Shown: piece after piece, positions 35,761-47,708 of the stretch | Layout: the number at the start of each line of letters is the position of its first letter | Numbering within the stretch: position 1 is the first letter of the stretch | NCBI RefSeq assembly: GCF_019049625.1 | Contig: NZ_JAFMOY010000110.1 | Span: forward strand, 1-64,000 | Reading direction: 5' to 3' | From: Rahnella ecdela | GTDB taxonomy: Bacteria > Pseudomonadota > Gammaproteobacteria > Enterobacterales > Enterobacteriaceae | Length of the DNA stretch: 64,000 nt | Translations under genes and position numbers: made by a program | The notes under the pieces: generated by a model | Seen by the model: only the letters and a program-made list of their open reading frames with translations | Database searches by the model: none | Told to the model about the DNA's origin: nothing

Positions 35761-35946
35761 TCAGTAACTCGTCTGTTGAGACTTCTCAGCCTGAATACGC
35801 TGATAAATCTCTTCACGGTGAACAGAGACCTCTTTCGGCGCATTCACACCAATGCGCACCTGATTACCTTTAACACCTAAAACGGTAACAGTAACCTCAT
35901 CGCCAATCATGAGGGTTTCACCAACTCGGCGAGTTAGAATAAGCAT
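35761..35946 (-). CDS. csrA: Carbon storage regulator CsrA
   Basis: 61-residue homodimeric RNA-binding protein that blocks translation of GGA-containing mRNAs; controls glycogen, motility and biofilm genes. [24 protein letters not shown] and the C-terminal binding region [10 protein letters not shown] are intact. Located between alaS and the tRNA-Ser/Arg cluster, as in E. coli. Confidence 0.99.
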   Translation of the reverse strand: MLILTRRVGETLMIGDEVTVTVLGVKGNQVRIGVNAPKEVSVHREEIYQRIQAEKSQQTSY

Positions 35947-36141
35947 TCTTTGCTCCTTGAATAATTAAAAGAGTCGGGTCTCTCAGTTTCCCGGCCATTA
36001 TCGATCATAAGCGGGTAAAACGTAAGCCATGACCCCTACATTAAATGTAAGCAGCTTGCAACTTCAGCCATGAGTACTTTAAGTTTAGCCGATATCGTCA
36101 TTGTCGCGACTTTAATCGCGAAGCTCACACCGCCATTAAGA

Positions 36142-36182
36142 CTGAAAACGCCATACAGCACAATAGATTATGGCGTTTTCAG
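36142..36182 (-). terminator. alaS terminator-like inverted repeat
   Basis: Perfect 14-bp repeat CTGAAAACGCCATA/TATGGCGTTTTCAG with 13-base loop, 20 bases after the alaS stop. Its U-rich stretch lies inside the stem, so terminator strength is uncertain. Confidence 0.65.
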
Positions 36183-36202
36183 GGTTAGCTATTTATTTCT
36201 TA

Positions 36203-38830
36203 TTACAGCTTAGCTTCAACCCAGGCTTCAACAGTCGCCAGAGCAGCAGGCAATGCCTGCACGTCGCTGCCGCCTGCCTGCGCCATATCAGGACGACCAC
36301 CACCCTTGCCACCGACCTGCTGTGCTACAGAAGCAATCAGCTCACCGGCTTTAACGCGATCAGTCAGATCTTTCGTGACACCTGCAATCAGGCTGACTTT
36401 GTCATCAGCGATGGTTGCCAGAACAATAATCACAGAACCCAGCTGATTTTTCAGATCATCAACCATCGTACGCAGAATTTTAGGCTCTACGTTATCCAGC
36501 TGACGAACCAACAACTTAACGCCTTTCACTTCTTTCGTCTGGCTGGAAAGTGAAGCACTTTCCTGCGCAGCTTGCTGGCCTTTCACCTGTTGAAGCTCTT
36601 TTTCCAGCACACGTGAACGCTCAATCAGTGAACGGATTTTATCGGTAATGCTGTTCACATCGCCTTTCACCAAATGCGCAACGTCCTGTAGCAAATCGCT
36701 TTGCTGATGCAGAGCATTAATTGCATTCTCACCGGTGATCCCTTCAATACGACGAACACCTGCTGCGGTACCGGATTCACTCTGAATACGGAACAGACCG
36801 ATATCCCCGGTACGACTGGCGTGAGTACCGCCACACAGTTCGGTGGAGAAATCACCCATGGTCAGAACACGAACGCTGTCTTCGTATTTCTCACCAAACA
36901 GCGCCATTGCGCCTTTTTCTTTAGCTTCTTCCAGATCCATGATCGTGGTCTGAATTGGCAGGTTACGACGAATTTGAGCATTCACCAGATCTTCGACCTG
37001 ACGGATCTCTTCTGGTTTCATCGCTTCAAAATGAGAGAAGTCGAAACGCAGATAGTTGTCATTAACCAGAGAACCTTTCTGAGCCACGTGTTTACCCAAT
37101 ACCTGACGCAGCGCAGCGTGCAGCAAGTGAGTGGCAGAGTGATTCAGACGGATACGTTCGCGGCGCGCCACATCTACTTCAGCTTCAACACTGTCGCCAA
37201 TGCTCAGCTCACCGGCATTCAGGGAGCCCTGATGACCAATCGCTTTACCGTATTTCTGGGTATCAGATACTGAGAAAACGCCTGATGCCGTTTTCAGGAT
37301 ACCTTTATCGCCCACCTGGCCACCGGATTCGCCATAAAACGGCGTATCATCCAGCACCACGATAGCGTTAACGCCCGGCTTGATATCATTGACTGGCTGA
37401 CCATCAACAAACAGCGCCACCACTTTTGAATGGCGTTGCAGATGTTCGTAGCCGGAGAACTGAGTCACGCCATCAACACGAACCATGCTGTTGTAATCGG
37501 CGCTGAAACCGCTGGACTCACGCGCACGACGACGCTGTACTTCCATCGCTTTCTCAAACCCAGCTTCGTCGACTTTCAGATTGCGTTCACGGCAAACGTC
37601 AGCAGTCAGATCCAGCGGGAAACCAAAAGTATCGTACAGACGGAAAGCGATTTCGCCGTCCAGAGTATCGCCTTTCAATGCGGACAATTCTTCGTCCAGC
37701 AACGCCAGACCGCGCTCCAGGGTACGGGCAAACTGTTCTTCTTCGGTTTTCAGCAGTTGCTCGACCATCGCCTGTTGTTCTTTCAGTTCTGTTGCCGCCG
37801 GACCCATCACTTCAATGAGCGGAGCAACCAGTTTATAGAAGAACGTGTCTTTCGCGCCCAGCATGTTGCCGTGGCGGATCGCACGACGAATGATGCGGCG
37901 TAGCACATAACCACGGTTTTCATTCGATGGGATCACGCCGTCTGCAATCAGGAATGCGCAGGAACGGATATGGTCGGCAATAACGCGCAGGGATTTGTTG
38001 GTCAGATCAGTCGCGCCGGTAACTTCAGCCACCGCAGCGATCAGTTTCTGGAACAAGTCGATGTCGTAGTTAGAGTTCACATGCTGCATAACTGCAGTGA
38101 TACGCTCCAGCCCCATTCCGGTATCTACCGACGGTTTTGGCAATGGCAGCATGGTGCCGTCAGCCTGACGGTTGAACTGCATGAACACCAGGTTCCAGAT
38201 TTCGATGTAACGGTCGCCATCTTCTTCAGCAGAACCCGGAGGGCCGCCCCAGATATGATCGCCATGATCGTAAAAAATCTCGGTACAAGGACCGCAAGGA
38301 CCGGTATCGCCCATCTGCCAGAAGTTGTCAGAAGCGAATGCGCCGCCTTTATTATCGCCAATGCGGATAATGCGTTCTTTTGGAACGCCGACTTCTTTTT
38401 CCCAAATCTCAAACGCTTCGTCATCAGTCTCATAGACGGTGACCCACAGCTTTTCTTTCGGCAGATTGAACCAGTTTTCGCCGGTCAGTAATTCCCAGGC
38501 GTAGTTGATGGCATCGTGCTTGAAGTAATCGCCGAAGCTGAAGTTGCCCAGCATTTCGAAGAAGGTGTGATGACGTGCGGTATAACCGACGTTTTCGAGG
38601 TCATTGTGCTTACCACCTGCGCGGACACAACGCTGGGACGTGGTTGCGCGGTTGTAATCGCGCTTATCCAGACCGAGGAAAACGTCTTTAAATTGGTTCA
38701 TCCCGGCATTGGTAAACAACAGTGTCGGATCGTTTGTCGGGACAAGCGAACTGCTTGAAACAATGTTGTGTCCCTTACTATGGAAGAAATCGAGAAACGC
38801 TTGACGGATCTCAGCGGTGCTCTTGCTCAT
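36203..38830 (-). CDS. alaS: Alanyl-tRNA synthetase
   Basis: Class II synthetase charging tRNA-Ala via the G3-U70 pair. 875 residues (E. coli 876): catalytic core with [15 protein letters not shown] and [19 protein letters not shown], editing domain with the zinc-site motifs [11 protein letters not shown] and [13 protein letters not shown], and a C-terminal C-Ala domain ending [15 protein letters not shown]. The start [12 protein letters not shown] is conserved; the frame upstream is not. Confidence 0.99.
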   Translation of the reverse strand: MSKSTAEIRQAFLDFFHSKGHNIVSSSSLVPTNDPTLLFTNAGMNQFKDVFLGLDKRDYNRATTSQRCVRAGGKHNDLENVGYTARHHTFFEMLGNFSFGDYFKHDAINYAWELLTGENWFNLPKEKLWVTVYETDDEAFEIWEKEVGVPKERIIRIGDNKGGAFASDNFWQMGDTGPCGPCTEIFYDHGDHIWGGPPGSAEEDGDRYIEIWNLVFMQFNRQADGTMLPLPKPSVDTGMGLERITAVMQHVNSNYDIDLFQKLIAAVAEVTGATDLTNKSLRVIADHIRSCAFLIADGVIPSNENRGYVLRRIIRRAIRHGNMLGAKDTFFYKLVAPLIEVMGPAATELKEQQAMVEQLLKTEEEQFARTLERGLALLDEELSALKGDTLDGEIAFRLYDTFGFPLDLTADVCRERNLKVDEAGFEKAMEVQRRRARESSGFSADYNSMVRVDGVTQFSGYEHLQRHSKVVALFVDGQPVNDIKPGVNAIVVLDDTPFYGESGGQVGDKGILKTASGVFSVSDTQKYGKAIGHQGSLNAGELSIGDSVEAEVDVARRERIRLNHSATHLLHAALRQVLGKHVAQKGSLVNDNYLRFDFSHFEAMKPEEIRQVEDLVNAQIRRNLPIQTTIMDLEEAKEKGAMALFGEKYEDSVRVLTMGDFSTELCGGTHASRTGDIGLFRIQSESGTAAGVRRIEGITGENAINALHQQSDLLQDVAHLVKGDVNSITDKIRSLIERSRVLEKELQQVKGQQAAQESASLSSQTKEVKGVKLLVRQLDNVEPKILRTMVDDLKNQLGSVIIVLATIADDKVSLIAGVTKDLTDRVKAGELIASVAQQVGGKGGGRPDMAQAGGSDVQALPAALATVEAWVEAKL

Positions 38831-38968
38831 AAATATCCCGGAATCATGCTGGAAGAACGGCTCTTGAGCCGGATAACGCTGCATATGGCAGCAATCTGTA
38901 CAGCTCACGAACGAAAAAGTGCGGATAAGATAAAATTTCTGCGCGGGGAAGTAAAATACCGTATGCGG

Positions 38969-39673
38969 TCAATCGTCAAAATCGCGATAAATAGACTGTA
39001 TTTCTTCCTGAAAGAAGCCCCGATAGAGCAAATAACGCAGAACTTTTGATTTTTCTTTCCAGTCAGTCGGTAAATTTTCACCAAATTTTCTGACTGCTAA
39101 ATCTCTCGCCAGAGCACACCAGTCCACTTCAGTGTTTTCCAGCGCCACGGTAATGATTTCTTTATCGACACCTTTTTGCAGTAATTCCGAACGGATGCGC
39201 TGCGCACCGTAACCTTTGTTACTACGACCTGAAATATAGCGACGGGCAAATTTGGCATCATCAAGCCAATGATGCTGATAACAGTAGTCGATGACTGCCT
39301 GTACATGTTCTTCCGGAATTTCTTCCGGTACCGGCCGCGGCTCTGGTTTGGCTCTTACGATTTCTTCTTCGGAGAAGTCATTTTGCGCCGATTTTTTTTG
39401 CGAAGACCAGCTACTTTTTTTATTCTGAGGTTTAACAAAAGGCATCGGAGGAATCAGCAATTTGCGGCGCAATTCTGTTTCGCCATGGTCGCGCTGAGCA
39501 AGCAGACGCATTGCGCGGTTTATCAGCGTATTGATTTTTGCTGCGTCGCCGTCTTTTTTCGGCGGCTCGAACAGTGTGGATTCACTGTTTTGTGCGACCT
39601 CTTCCAGCAGCTTTTTCAGATCGATGGCTTTTTCATTCATGATTTTTTTATCAGGTATGTTTTCATCGGACAT
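38969..39673 (-). CDS. recX: RecA modulator RecX, enlarged
   Basis: RecX binds RecA filaments and inhibits recombination and coprotease activity. The C-terminal part (about residues 110-234) has the three-helix RecX repeats (YGAQRIRSELLQKGV, DWCALARDLAVRKFGE, RYLLYRGFFQEEIQSIYRDF). This protein is 234 residues, against 166 in E. coli. It has an extra charged N-terminus of about 35 residues and a Lys/Ser/Glu/Pro-rich insert of about 45 residues between the first and second repeats. Downstream of recA past a leaky hairpin. Start at 39673 behind AAGGGGG. Confidence 0.92.
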   Translation of the reverse strand: MSDENIPDKKIMNEKAIDLKKLLEEVAQNSESTLFEPPKKDGDAAKINTLINRAMRLLAQRDHGETELRRKLLIPPMPFVKPQNKKSSWSSQKKSAQNDFSEEEIVRAKPEPRPVPEEIPEEHVQAVIDYCYQHHWLDDAKFARRYISGRSNKGYGAQRIRSELLQKGVDKEIITVALENTEVDWCALARDLAVRKFGENLPTDWKEKSKVLRYLLYRGFFQEEIQSIYRDFDD

Positions 39674-39693
39674 CAGTTTCCCCCTTATATGCA

Positions 39694-39726
39694 AAATGCC
39701 AGTCTGGAAACCAGACTGGCATTTTA
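39694..39726 (-). terminator. recA terminator
   Basis: Perfect 15-bp stem ending in AAAATGCC/GGCATTTT with AAA loop (39694-39726), between recA and recX. Readthrough would give recA-recX mRNA as in E. coli. Confidence 0.85.
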
Positions 39727-39792
39727 GCGACTTTAGAAAGTAACGGACAAAGTCCCCTGCCCTTCAAATGTCTTTGTCAGACAACCGCGAAA

Positions 39793-40857
39793 TTAAAACT
39801 CTTCGCTGGTTTCCATGTTGTCGTCAGCGTCTTCCGCTGTGGTCGCAACACTCAGTTCGCCGGTACCGCTCAGCAGCATATCACGCAGTTTTTTGTCCAG
39901 CTCAGCAGCCACTTTCGGGTTTTCTTTCAGGAAGTTGCAGGAGTTCGCTTTACCCTGACCAATCTTCTCACCGTTGTAGCTGTACCATGCGCCAGCTTTC
40001 TCGACCAGTTTATGCTTAACGCCCAGGTCGATCAGTTCACCATTAATGTTGATACCTTCGCCGTACATGATCTGGAATTCAGCTTGTTTAAATGGTGCAG
40101 CGATTTTGTTCTTCACCACTTTCACGCGCGTTTCGCTACCGACAACCACATCACCTTCTTTGATAGCGCCGATACGACGGATATCCAGACGCACAGAGGC
40201 GTAGAATTTCAGTGCGTTACCGCCGGTGGTGGTTTCCGGGTTACCGAACATCACACCAATTTTCATACGGATCTGGTTGATGAAGATAAGCAGTGTGTTG
40301 GCGTTTTTCAGGTTACCGGCCAGCTTACGCATCGCCTGGCTCATCATACGTGCCGCGAGGCCCATGTGAGAGTCACCAATTTCGCCTTCAATTTCTGCTT
40401 TCGGTGTCAGTGCCGCTACGGAGTCAACGATGATTACGTCAACAGCGCCTGAACGGGTCAGCGCGTCACAGATTTCCAGAGCCTGTTCACCGGTATCTGG
40501 CTGAGAACACAACAGGTTATCGATATCTACGCCCAATTTTTTAGCGTAGATCGGGTCCAGTGCGTGTTCTGCATCGATGAACGCACAGGTTTTGCCTTCG
40601 CGTTGTGCGGCAGCAATAACCTGAAGGGTCAGCGTGGTTTTACCGGAAGATTCTGGTCCGTAGATTTCAACAATACGGCCCATTGGCAAACCGCCGGCAC
40701 CTAACGCGATATCCAGAGACAAAGAGCCGGTAGAGATCGTTTCTACGTCCATGGAGCGATCTTCACCCAGACGCATGATGGAGCCTTTACCGAATTGCTT
40801 TTCAATCTGGCCCAGTGCTGCAGCTAACGCTTTTTGCTTGTTCTCATCAATAGCCAT
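39793..40857 (-). CDS. recA: Recombinase A
   Basis: DNA strand-exchange ATPase and coprotease that triggers LexA self-cleavage. 354 residues: Walker [10 protein letters not shown] (from Gly67), Walker B region [12 protein letters not shown], loop L2 [20 protein letters not shown] (20 residues), and the acidic tail ending NMETSEEF. Start [11 protein letters not shown] is conserved. Preceded by a strong LexA box. Confidence 0.99.
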   Translation of the reverse strand: MAIDENKQKALAAALGQIEKQFGKGSIMRLGEDRSMDVETISTGSLSLDIALGAGGLPMGRIVEIYGPESSGKTTLTLQVIAAAQREGKTCAFIDAEHALDPIYAKKLGVDIDNLLCSQPDTGEQALEICDALTRSGAVDVIIVDSVAALTPKAEIEGEIGDSHMGLAARMMSQAMRKLAGNLKNANTLLIFINQIRMKIGVMFGNPETTTGGNALKFYASVRLDIRRIGAIKEGDVVVGSETRVKVVKNKIAAPFKQAEFQIMYGEGININGELIDLGVKHKLVEKAGAWYSYNGEKIGQGKANSCNFLKENPKVAAELDKKLRDMLLSGTGELSVATTAEDADDNMETSEEF

Positions 40858-40938
40858 TTTTACTCCTCGTCTGATGCAGGGGAACATCCCGCCCGCATCA
40901 CTGAATATAATTTATGTACAGGTAATTGGCAGTAATTA

Positions 40939-40958
40939 TACTGTATGCTCATACAGTA
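40939..40958 (-). promoter_or_regulatory. LexA (SOS) box of recA
   Basis: TACTGTATGCTCATACAGTA, a palindromic SOS box with consensus outer halves, about 80 bases upstream of recA. It gives the reference against which the box at 13582 can be compared. Confidence 0.96.
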
Positions 40959-40964
40959 TCAAGC

Positions 40965-41459
40965 CTAATTTTTAATAAACTCACGCAATGCAGTTTGTAG
41001 CGAAAAAACAGCAGCTTGCAAGCGAACTGCTTCGCGATCGCCGGAAAAATGCTGTTTAGCGGTCAGAACACGTCCGTCTTTTCCGGCAAATCCAAACCAT
41101 ACCGTGCCGACAGGTTTTTCAGCAGATCCGCCATCAGGTCCTGCAATGCCGCTGACCGAAACAGCCACATCCGCGCCCGCAGCGTGTAACACGCCTTGCG
41201 CCATTTCATGCACCACCTGTTCGCTCACCGCGCCATATTCCTCAAGTGTGCTTTCGGATACGCCCAGCAACTCATGCTTAGACGCATTGCTGTAAGTGAC
41301 AAATCCACGATCAAACCAGGCGGAGCTTCCCGCAATGTCAGTAATCGCTTTGGCAATCAGGCCCCCGGTGCAGGACTCTGCACAGGTGATCCACAACCCC
41401 TGCGCTTTCAGCGCCGCTCCGATTTCCACACTCAGTTCATGCAAACGTTTTTCGTCCAT
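40965..41459 (-). CDS. pncC: Nicotinamide-nucleotide amidase PncC
   Basis: Deamidates NMN to nicotinic acid mononucleotide, recycling NAD breakdown products. 164 residues of the CinA C-terminal type (YgaD), with ESCTGGLIAKAITDIAGSS and VSGIAGPDGG. GGGAGGGG precedes the ATG. Upstream of recA in the same orientation, as in E. coli. Confidence 0.95.
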   Translation of the reverse strand: MDEKRLHELSVEIGAALKAQGLWITCAESCTGGLIAKAITDIAGSSAWFDRGFVTYSNASKHELLGVSESTLEEYGAVSEQVVHEMAQGVLHAAGADVAVSVSGIAGPDGGSAEKPVGTVWFGFAGKDGRVLTAKQHFSGDREAVRLQAAVFSLQTALREFIKN

Positions 41460-41576
41460 ATCCCCTCCCGACGGGTCATCTGAAACAGACCCGATGTTAG
41501 CATTTCTCTTCCTGTCTGTGAGTCCCGTCGAAGCGTTTTGCGCGATGTATTCAGAATTGGGACGAAAATAAAAAAG

Positions 41577-41599
41577 AAGGGCCGCAATCTGCGACCCTT
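41577..41599 (-). terminator. mltB terminator
   Basis: Ten-bp stem AAGGGCCGCA/TGCGACCCTT (one G-T pair) followed on the minus strand by CTTTTTTATTTT, 21 bases after mltB. Confidence 0.85.
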
Positions 41600-41620
41600 A
41601 TTAATGTGGGTGACCCGGCG

Positions 41621-42724
41621 TTAGCGCGCGGCTTTCACCGCCTCACCTAACTGCCATACCGCCATCGCATAATGCACGCTGTGGTTGTAGCGGGTGATGG
41701 TGTAGAAGTTCGGCAGCCCGTACCAGTACTGATAATTGGTGCCCATATCGAGGCGCAGCAGGCTCGCCTCCTGATAGTTGCCGAGCGATCCTAACGGGCT
41801 CAGTCCGGCGGCTTTCAGGGTATACAACGGATATTTGGTTTTGAAACCGTTCTCAAGCAATGGTGCCTGACCGGCCGCCGGCACCGCAATCGGCGCACCT
41901 TTCGTCCAGCCGTGAGCTTTGAAATAGTTGGCGACGCTGCCAATGGCATCAATCGGATCCCACAGGTTGGCATGGCCGTCGCCGTTAAAGTCGACGGCGT
42001 AATCTTTATAAGATGAGGGCATAAACTGACCATAGCCCATTGCGCCCGCGAAGGAACCACGCAGACTCAGCGGGTCGTCCCCTTCACGACGGGACATCAG
42101 GAGGAAAGTTTCCAGCTCGCCGGAGAAATACTCTGCGCGACGCGGATAAGCAAAGGACAAGGTCGCCAGCGCATCGATAATACGGGTTTTACCCATCACG
42201 CGTCCCCAGCGGGTTTCCACGCCGATAATACCGACGATGATTTCCGGCGGCACGCCGTACACCTGCTCCGCACGCTGTAACGCATCCTGATACTGGTTCC
42301 AGAACACCACGCCATTCTGTACGTTATCCGGTGTAATGAATTTGCTACGATAACGGTTCCACGCGCCATTCGGCACTGTCGATGGCGGGCCAGATGGCGC
42401 CTGCTGATCCATCAGTCGCAATACAAATCCCAGACGTTTGGTTTGCGACAAAACATCATGCAGTTGCTGGCGGTCAAAACCATGTTCGCGCACCATTTTA
42501 TCGACGAACAGATTCATGGCCGGGTCATAGGCAAAATCACCGGTCTGAACCGCACCGGTATGCTCAGGCTGGAGCAGAAAACCGCCGCCGGGCACCGAAT
42601 TAGCGCTGGCATTTCTTCCATCGGAGAAAGGATTGCGCGGCCCTTCAGGCTGAGACGCGGGCTTATTACTGCTACATGCAGAGAGTGTAAGAACCAGGGG
42701 AAGAATGATTGCCAGGTGGCGCAT
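41621..42724 (-). CDS. mltB: Membrane-bound lytic murein transglycosylase B
   Basis: Outer-membrane lipoprotein that cleaves peptidoglycan to 1,6-anhydromuramyl products. 367 residues: lipoprotein signal MRHLAIILPLVLTLSAC (Cys17), disordered linker, then the SltB domain with the catalytic Glu in IIGVETRWGRVMG and AGAMGYGQFMPSSYK. The start at 42724 keeps the signal peptide; 13 codons upstream are open but poorly suited. Confidence 0.96.
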   Translation of the reverse strand: MRHLAIILPLVLTLSACSSNKPASQPEGPRNPFSDGRNASANSVPGGGFLLQPEHTGAVQTGDFAYDPAMNLFVDKMVREHGFDRQQLHDVLSQTKRLGFVLRLMDQQAPSGPPSTVPNGAWNRYRSKFITPDNVQNGVVFWNQYQDALQRAEQVYGVPPEIIVGIIGVETRWGRVMGKTRIIDALATLSFAYPRRAEYFSGELETFLLMSRREGDDPLSLRGSFAGAMGYGQFMPSSYKDYAVDFNGDGHANLWDPIDAIGSVANYFKAHGWTKGAPIAVPAAGQAPLLENGFKTKYPLYTLKAAGLSPLGSLGNYQEASLLRLDMGTNYQYWYGLPNFYTITRYNHSVHYAMAVWQLGEAVKAAR

Positions 42725-42955
42725 CGGATATCCGTAACCATGCAATAAAAGAGGTGCCGACATGGTAGAGCATTATCAGAACCGAAAAAACTGAAAATCG
42801 CCGTCTTTACAACTCGGCGGAAAGTTACTTTTTTGGAGAAGTTGCGCGACGTTACGCAAGTTCAGAATCCAGCGTAGTTTTTTGGCTCTACTCACGTTAG
42901 GATCCGTTGTAAAGTCGTTGCCCCGGGCGGTACACGCCAACAGGATGCTTTAAAA

Positions 42956-45532
42956 TTGAATCAACTCAATGAAAAACAAAACAATATGACCGGACCAGAT
43001 GCCCACACGCCAATGATGCAGCAATACCTGCGTCTTAAAGCAGAGAACCCGGAAGTTCTGCTGTTTTATCGTATGGGTGACTTCTACGAACTGTTTTATG
43101 ACGATGCAAAACGTGCATCGCAGCTGATGGATATTTCCCTGACCAAGCGCGGTGCGTCTGCCGGTGAGCCAATCCCGATGGCGGGCGTGCCTTATCATGC
43201 GGTGGAAGGCTATCTGGCGAAACTGGTGCAACTGGGTGAATCCGTTGCGATCGCGGAACAGATTGGTGACCCGGCGTTGAGCAAAGGGCCGGTTGAACGT
43301 AAAGTCGTGCGTATTGTGACGCCGGGAACCATCAGCGATGAAGCGCTGCTGAGCGAACGCCATGACAACCTGCTGGCGGCTATCTGGCAGGACGGACGGG
43401 GCTTTGGTTACGCGACGCTGGACATCAGCTCCGGTCGTTTCCGTGTGGCACAGCCCGACGATCTGGAAACGATGGCAGCGGAATTACAACGCACTAATCC
43501 GGCTGAATTACTGTATCCGGAAAGCTTCGAAGCCATGACGCTGATTTCTTCCCGCCGCGGATTGCGCCGCCGTCCGATGTGGGAATTTGAGCTGGAAACC
43601 GCAAAACAACAACTCAATTTGCAATTCGGCACCCGCGATTTAAGCGGCTTCGGCGTTGAGCAGGCCGCTCAGGCGCTGCGTGCTGCCGGTTGTCTGCTGC
43701 AATACGTAAAAGATACGCAGCGCACTGCCCTGCCGCATATCCGTGGTGTAACTATGGAGCGACAGCAGGACGGCATTATTATGGATGCGGCGACGCGCCG
43801 TAATCTGGAACTGACGCAAAATCTGGCAGGTGGCGTAGAAAACACGCTGGCAGCAGTGCTGGATCAGGCCGTAACGCCGATGGGCAGCCGTATGCTCAAA
43901 CGCTGGATCCACATGCCAAGCCGCGACATAAAACTGCTCACCCACCGTCAGCAGGCGATTGGCGCATTGCAGGATATCACCGCAGATTTACAGCCAGTGC
44001 TGCGTCAGGTCGGCGACCTCGAACGTATTCTGGCGCGCCTGGCATTACGCAGCGCACGTCCGCGTGACCTTGCGCGTATGCGTCATGCCATGCAACAACT
44101 GCCGGAAATTCGCGAAATTTTGCAGGATTCCGAAGCCGGGCATGTAAAAACGCTGGTGGAACAAACCGGTGACTTTGCCGAACTGGTGGAACTGCTTGAA
44201 CGCGCAGTCGTCGAAGCCCCTCCGGTGCTGGTGCGTGACGGAGGCGTGATCGCACCGGGCTACAACGCAGAACTGGATGAGTGGCGCGCGCTGGCAGACG
44301 GTGCGACAGATTATCTCGATCGTCTTGAGATCCGCGAACGCGAAAAGCTGGGGCTGGATACGCTTAAAGTCGGATTCAACGGCGTTCATGGATATTACAT
44401 TCAAGTCAGCCGTGGCCAGAGCCATCTGGTACCGATCCATTACGTCCGTCGCCAGACGCTCAAGAATGCCGAACGCTACATCATTCCTGAGCTGAAAGAA
44501 TACGAAGACAAAGTGCTGACCTCAAAAGGCAAAGCGCTCTCTCTGGAAAAGGCACTCTACGAAGAACTGTTCGACCTGCTGATGCCACATCTGTCTGCAC
44601 TTCAGCAAAGCGCCAGTGCGCTGGCAGAATTGGACGTGCTGAGCAATCTGGCAGAACGCGCATACACACTCAATTACGCCTGTCCGACCATGAGCGAAAA
44701 ACCGGGCATTAATATCACTGGCGGTCGCCATCCGGTAGTTGAGCAGGTGCTGAGCGAACCCTTTATCTCCAACCCGCTGAATATGTCCCCCGGGCGACGC
44801 ATGCTTATCATTACCGGTCCGAACATGGGCGGTAAAAGTACTTACATGCGTCAGGCGGCGCTGATTGTACTGATGGCTCATATCGGCAGTTATGTTCCGG
44901 CTGAAACCGCCGTCATCGGGCAGGTGGATCGCATTTTCACCCGTGTCGGTGCGGCAGACGATCTGGCTTCCGGACGTTCTACCTTTATGGTGGAAATGAC
45001 CGAGACCGCCAATATCCTGCACAACGCGACTGAAAACAGTCTGGTACTGATGGATGAAATCGGGCGCGGAACATCAACATATGATGGACTTTCACTGGCA
45101 TGGGCGTGCGCGGAAAATCTCGCCAGCCGTATTAAGGCCATGACTTTATTCGCTACCCATTATTTCGAGCTGACCACGTTGCCGGAAAAAATGGAAGGCA
45201 CTGTCAACGTGCATCTGGATGCTATCGAACATGGCGACACCATCGCCTTTATGCACAGTGTGCAGGACGGCGCGGCCAGTAAAAGTTACGGTCTGGCCGT
45301 GGCTGCACTGGCTGGTGTTCCGCGCGATGTAATTAAGCGTGCACGTCAGAAACTCAAAGAGCTGGAAACGTTGTCGAACAACGCCGCCGCCAGCAAAGTG
45401 GATGGCCCGCAGCTGACATTACTGACCGAAGAAGTGTCTCCGGCGGTCGAAGCGCTGGAGGCTCTCGATGCGGATTCGTTATCACCACGTCAGGCGCTGG
45501 AATGGATCTATCGTCTGAAAGACATGGTGTAA
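42956..45532 (+). CDS. mutS: DNA mismatch repair ATPase MutS
   Basis: Recognises mismatches and recruits MutL. 858 residues if the TTG at 42956 (AGGA ten bases upstream) is used, 848 from the ATG at 42986; E. coli has 853, so the start is uncertain. Mismatch-binding Phe-X-Glu is in [11 protein letters not shown], Walker A is [11 protein letters not shown], and the signature is [12 protein letters not shown]. The C-terminal tetramer/beta-clamp region ends [12 protein letters not shown]. Divergent from mltB, convergent with rpoS. Confidence 0.98.
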   Translation: MNQLNEKQNNMTGPDAHTPMMQQYLRLKAENPEVLLFYRMGDFYELFYDDAKRASQLMDISLTKRGASAGEPIPMAGVPYHAVEGYLAKLVQLGESVAIAEQIGDPALSKGPVERKVVRIVTPGTISDEALLSERHDNLLAAIWQDGRGFGYATLDISSGRFRVAQPDDLETMAAELQRTNPAELLYPESFEAMTLISSRRGLRRRPMWEFELETAKQQLNLQFGTRDLSGFGVEQAAQALRAAGCLLQYVKDTQRTALPHIRGVTMERQQDGIIMDAATRRNLELTQNLAGGVENTLAAVLDQAVTPMGSRMLKRWIHMPSRDIKLLTHRQQAIGALQDITADLQPVLRQVGDLERILARLALRSARPRDLARMRHAMQQLPEIREILQDSEAGHVKTLVEQTGDFAELVELLERAVVEAPPVLVRDGGVIAPGYNAELDEWRALADGATDYLDRLEIREREKLGLDTLKVGFNGVHGYYIQVSRGQSHLVPIHYVRRQTLKNAERYIIPELKEYEDKVLTSKGKALSLEKALYEELFDLLMPHLSALQQSASALAELDVLSNLAERAYTLNYACPTMSEKPGINITGGRHPVVEQVLSEPFISNPLNMSPGRRMLIITGPNMGGKSTYMRQAALIVLMAHIGSYVPAETAVIGQVDRIFTRVGAADDLASGRSTFMVEMTETANILHNATENSLVLMDEIGRGTSTYDGLSLAWACAENLASRIKAMTLFATHYFELTTLPEKMEGTVNVHLDAIEHGDTIAFMHSVQDGAASKSYGLAVAALAGVPRDVIKRARQKLKELETLSNNAAASKVDGPQLTLLTEEVSPAVEALEALDADSLSPRQALEWIYRLKDMV

Positions 45533-45564
45533 ACGCCTGCGGGTCTGAACCGGAAGCATAAAAA

Positions 45565-45594
45565 AAACGGTGGGGATTAACCCACCGTTTTTAT
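45565..45594. terminator. Bidirectional terminator between mutS and rpoS
   Basis: Ten-bp stem AAACGGTGGG/CCCACCGTTT with A run left and T-rich tail right, between the convergent stops. Confidence 0.9.
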
Positions 45595-45644
45595 TTTCCG
45601 TTCTTGCAGATACTGCATAATGCAGCGACTGTCTGACGAGTAGG

Positions 45645-46631
45645 TTACTCGCGGAACAGTGCTTCGATGCTCAGCCCTTGTCCCTGCAGGATTTCACGCA
45701 GGCGACGCAAACCTTCTACCTGAATCTGACGAACACGTTCACGTGTCAGACCAATTTCGCGGCCCACATCTTCCAGCGTCGCTGCTTCATAACCTAAAAG
45801 GCCGAAACGACGCGCCAGAACTTCACGCTGTTTTGCATTCAACTCGAATAACCACTTCACGATACTCTGTTTCATATCGTCGTCTTGTGTGGTGTCTTCC
45901 GGGCCGTTGTCTTTTTCATCCGCCAGAATATCTAACAACGCTTTCTCTGAGTCACCACCCAACGGGGTATCTACAGAAGTGATGCGTTCATTCAGGCGCA
46001 ACATACGGCTGACATCATGTACCGGTTTGTCGAGTTGTTCAGCAATCTCTTCAGCGCTCGGTTCATGGTCCAGTTTATGTGCAAGTTCACGTGCGGTACG
46101 CAGGTAAACGTTCAGTTCTTTAACGATGTGAATTGGCAGACGAATAGTCCGGGTTTGATTCATGATCGCCCGTTCGATTGTCTGACGGATCCACCATGTT
46201 GCATAGGTAGAGAAACGGAAGCCGCGCTCAGGGTCAAATTTTTCAACCGCACGGATCAGACCCAGATTGCCTTCCTCGATCAAATCCAGCAGTGCCAGAC
46301 CGCGATTACTGTAGCGGCGGGCAATCTTAACCACCAAACGCAGGTTACTTTCAATCATACGGCGGCGGGAAGGAACATCTCCCCGCAGCGCGCGTCGTGC
46401 AAAATAAACTTCCTCTTCTGCGGTAAGCAGAGGGGAATAACCGATTTCACCGAGGTACAGTTGAGTGGCATCCAGCACTCTTTGGCTTACAGCCTGCGAC
46501 AACAATTCTTCTTCAGCATCGTTGTCGGCAGTCTCTTCGACTATTGCTTTCTCGTCAAAGGCTTCAGCGCTGTTCTCATCGAAATCTACATCATCATGTA
46601 ACTCGTTAACTTTCAGCGTATTCTGACTCAT
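45645..46631 (-). CDS. rpoS: Stationary-phase sigma factor RpoS
   Basis: Master sigma factor of the general stress response. 328 residues (E. coli 330) with region 1.2-2 ([53 protein letters not shown] in parts), the region 2.4 stretch [20 protein letters not shown] (20 residues) and region 4.2 [21 protein letters not shown] (first 20 [20 protein letters not shown]). 51 bases downstream of nlpD; in E. coli the main rpoS promoter lies inside nlpD, and its long leader is an sRNA target. Confidence 0.99.
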   Translation of the reverse strand: MSQNTLKVNELHDDVDFDENSAEAFDEKAIVEETADNDAEEELLSQAVSQRVLDATQLYLGEIGYSPLLTAEEEVYFARRALRGDVPSRRRMIESNLRLVVKIARRYSNRGLALLDLIEEGNLGLIRAVEKFDPERGFRFSTYATWWIRQTIERAIMNQTRTIRLPIHIVKELNVYLRTARELAHKLDHEPSAEEIAEQLDKPVHDVSRMLRLNERITSVDTPLGGDSEKALLDILADEKDNGPEDTTQDDDMKQSIVKWLFELNAKQREVLARRFGLLGYEAATLEDVGREIGLTRERVRQIQVEGLRRLREILQGQGLSIEALFRE

Positions 46632-46682
46632 AAGCTGCTCCTACCCGTGGTCCCGAGGGCAGAATCAATGCTCTGCCCCGAT

Positions 46683-47708
46683 TTATCGCTGCGGAAGATA
46701 ACGCAGCGGGTTTACGGATTTCCCCTTGTAACGAATTTCAAAATGCAATCTTACTGAACTGGTTCCGGTGCTACCCATAGTCGCTATTTTTTGTCCCGCC
46801 TGCACTTCTTGTTGTTCCCGGACCAGCATTGTATCGTTATGTGCATAGGCGCTCAGGTAATCATCATTGTGTTTGATGATGATCAGATTACCGTAACCGC
46901 GAAGAGCATTACCCGCGTAAACCACACGCCCCGAGGCGGTTGCTACGACAGACTGTCCACGCGAACCAGCGATATCGATCCCCTTATTTCCCCCTTCAGA
47001 AGCTGAGAAATTATCGATAATTTTCCCGTCAGTCGGCCATTTCCAGGAGGAAACCGGACCGCCATTATTTGCAGAGGTGGCGACGGGAGTGCTGGCTACA
47101 GCAACAGGTGTTGTGGTGGTAGTAGTAACTGCACCTGATGAAGGCAACATCTTGCCTACATTCTGTTTACCAGAAGAATCAGAATACGTGGTAGTTGGTT
47201 GAGATGCAACCACAGAACCTGTGAGCATTCCCCCGGTAGGAACTTTAGGAACACCGCCATTTGTCGCATCTGTGACGACCGGCGTGCTGCTCGTACTGGC
47301 CGCAGAAGAGACGTTGTTTATCTGGACTGTCTGCCCGACTTCAAGGCTGTACGGCGCAGGGATATTGTTGCGTGCGGCCAGGTCACGGAAGTCATTGCCG
47401 GTGATCCAGGCAATGTAAAACAGGGTGTCGCCACGCTTCACCTGATAGGTACTGCCGCTATAACTTCCTTTAGGGATGGAGTTGTAGCTGCGGTTGTAAA
47501 CAATGTGTCCGCCAGAGCCGACAGCAGGTGCCATTTGCGGAGCGGAATTCAGAGTATTCTGACTGGTATTGCCGCTGTTACCACCGCCATTGACGCTGCT
47601 GATAGGTGCGGATGTTGTTGAATTGTTCGTACATCCCGCCATCCAGGCACTGATAAAAGTACACACTGCAATGCGGCTTAGTGTTTTTATTGGGCTTCCC
47701 GTGCTCAT
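46683..47708 (-). CDS. nlpD: Murein hydrolase activator NlpD
   Basis: Outer-membrane lipoprotein that activates amidase AmiC during septum splitting. 341 residues: signal with lipobox MAGC (Cys26), a LysM domain (about 85-130, [19 protein letters not shown]), a Thr/Ser/Val-rich linker and a C-terminal LytM/M23 domain (about 225-340). The zinc-ligand His of active M23 enzymes (HxxxD) is replaced (NKGID), so it is a catalytically dead activator like E. coli NlpD. Confidence 0.96.
   Translation of the reverse strand: MSTGSPIKTLSRIAVCTFISAWMAGCTNNSTTSAPISSVNGGGNSGNTSQNTLNSAPQMAPAVGSGGHIVYNRSYNSIPKGSYSGSTYQVKRGDTLFYIAWITGNDFRDLAARNNIPAPYSLEVGQTVQINNVSSAASTSSTPVVTDATNGGVPKVPTGGMLTGSVVASQPTTTYSDSSGKQNVGKMLPSSGAVTTTTTTPVAVASTPVATSANNGGPVSSWKWPTDGKIIDNFSASEGGNKGIDIAGSRGQSVVATASGRVVYAGNALRGYGNLIIIKHNDDYLSAYAHNDTMLVREQQEVQAGQKIATMGSTGTSSVRLHFEIRYKGKSVNPLRYLPQR

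Noticed and set aside
38768-39049. Plus-strand 93-codon frame between alaS and recX
   Set aside because: Overlaps the ends of both minus-strand genes, with no ribosome site or family match.
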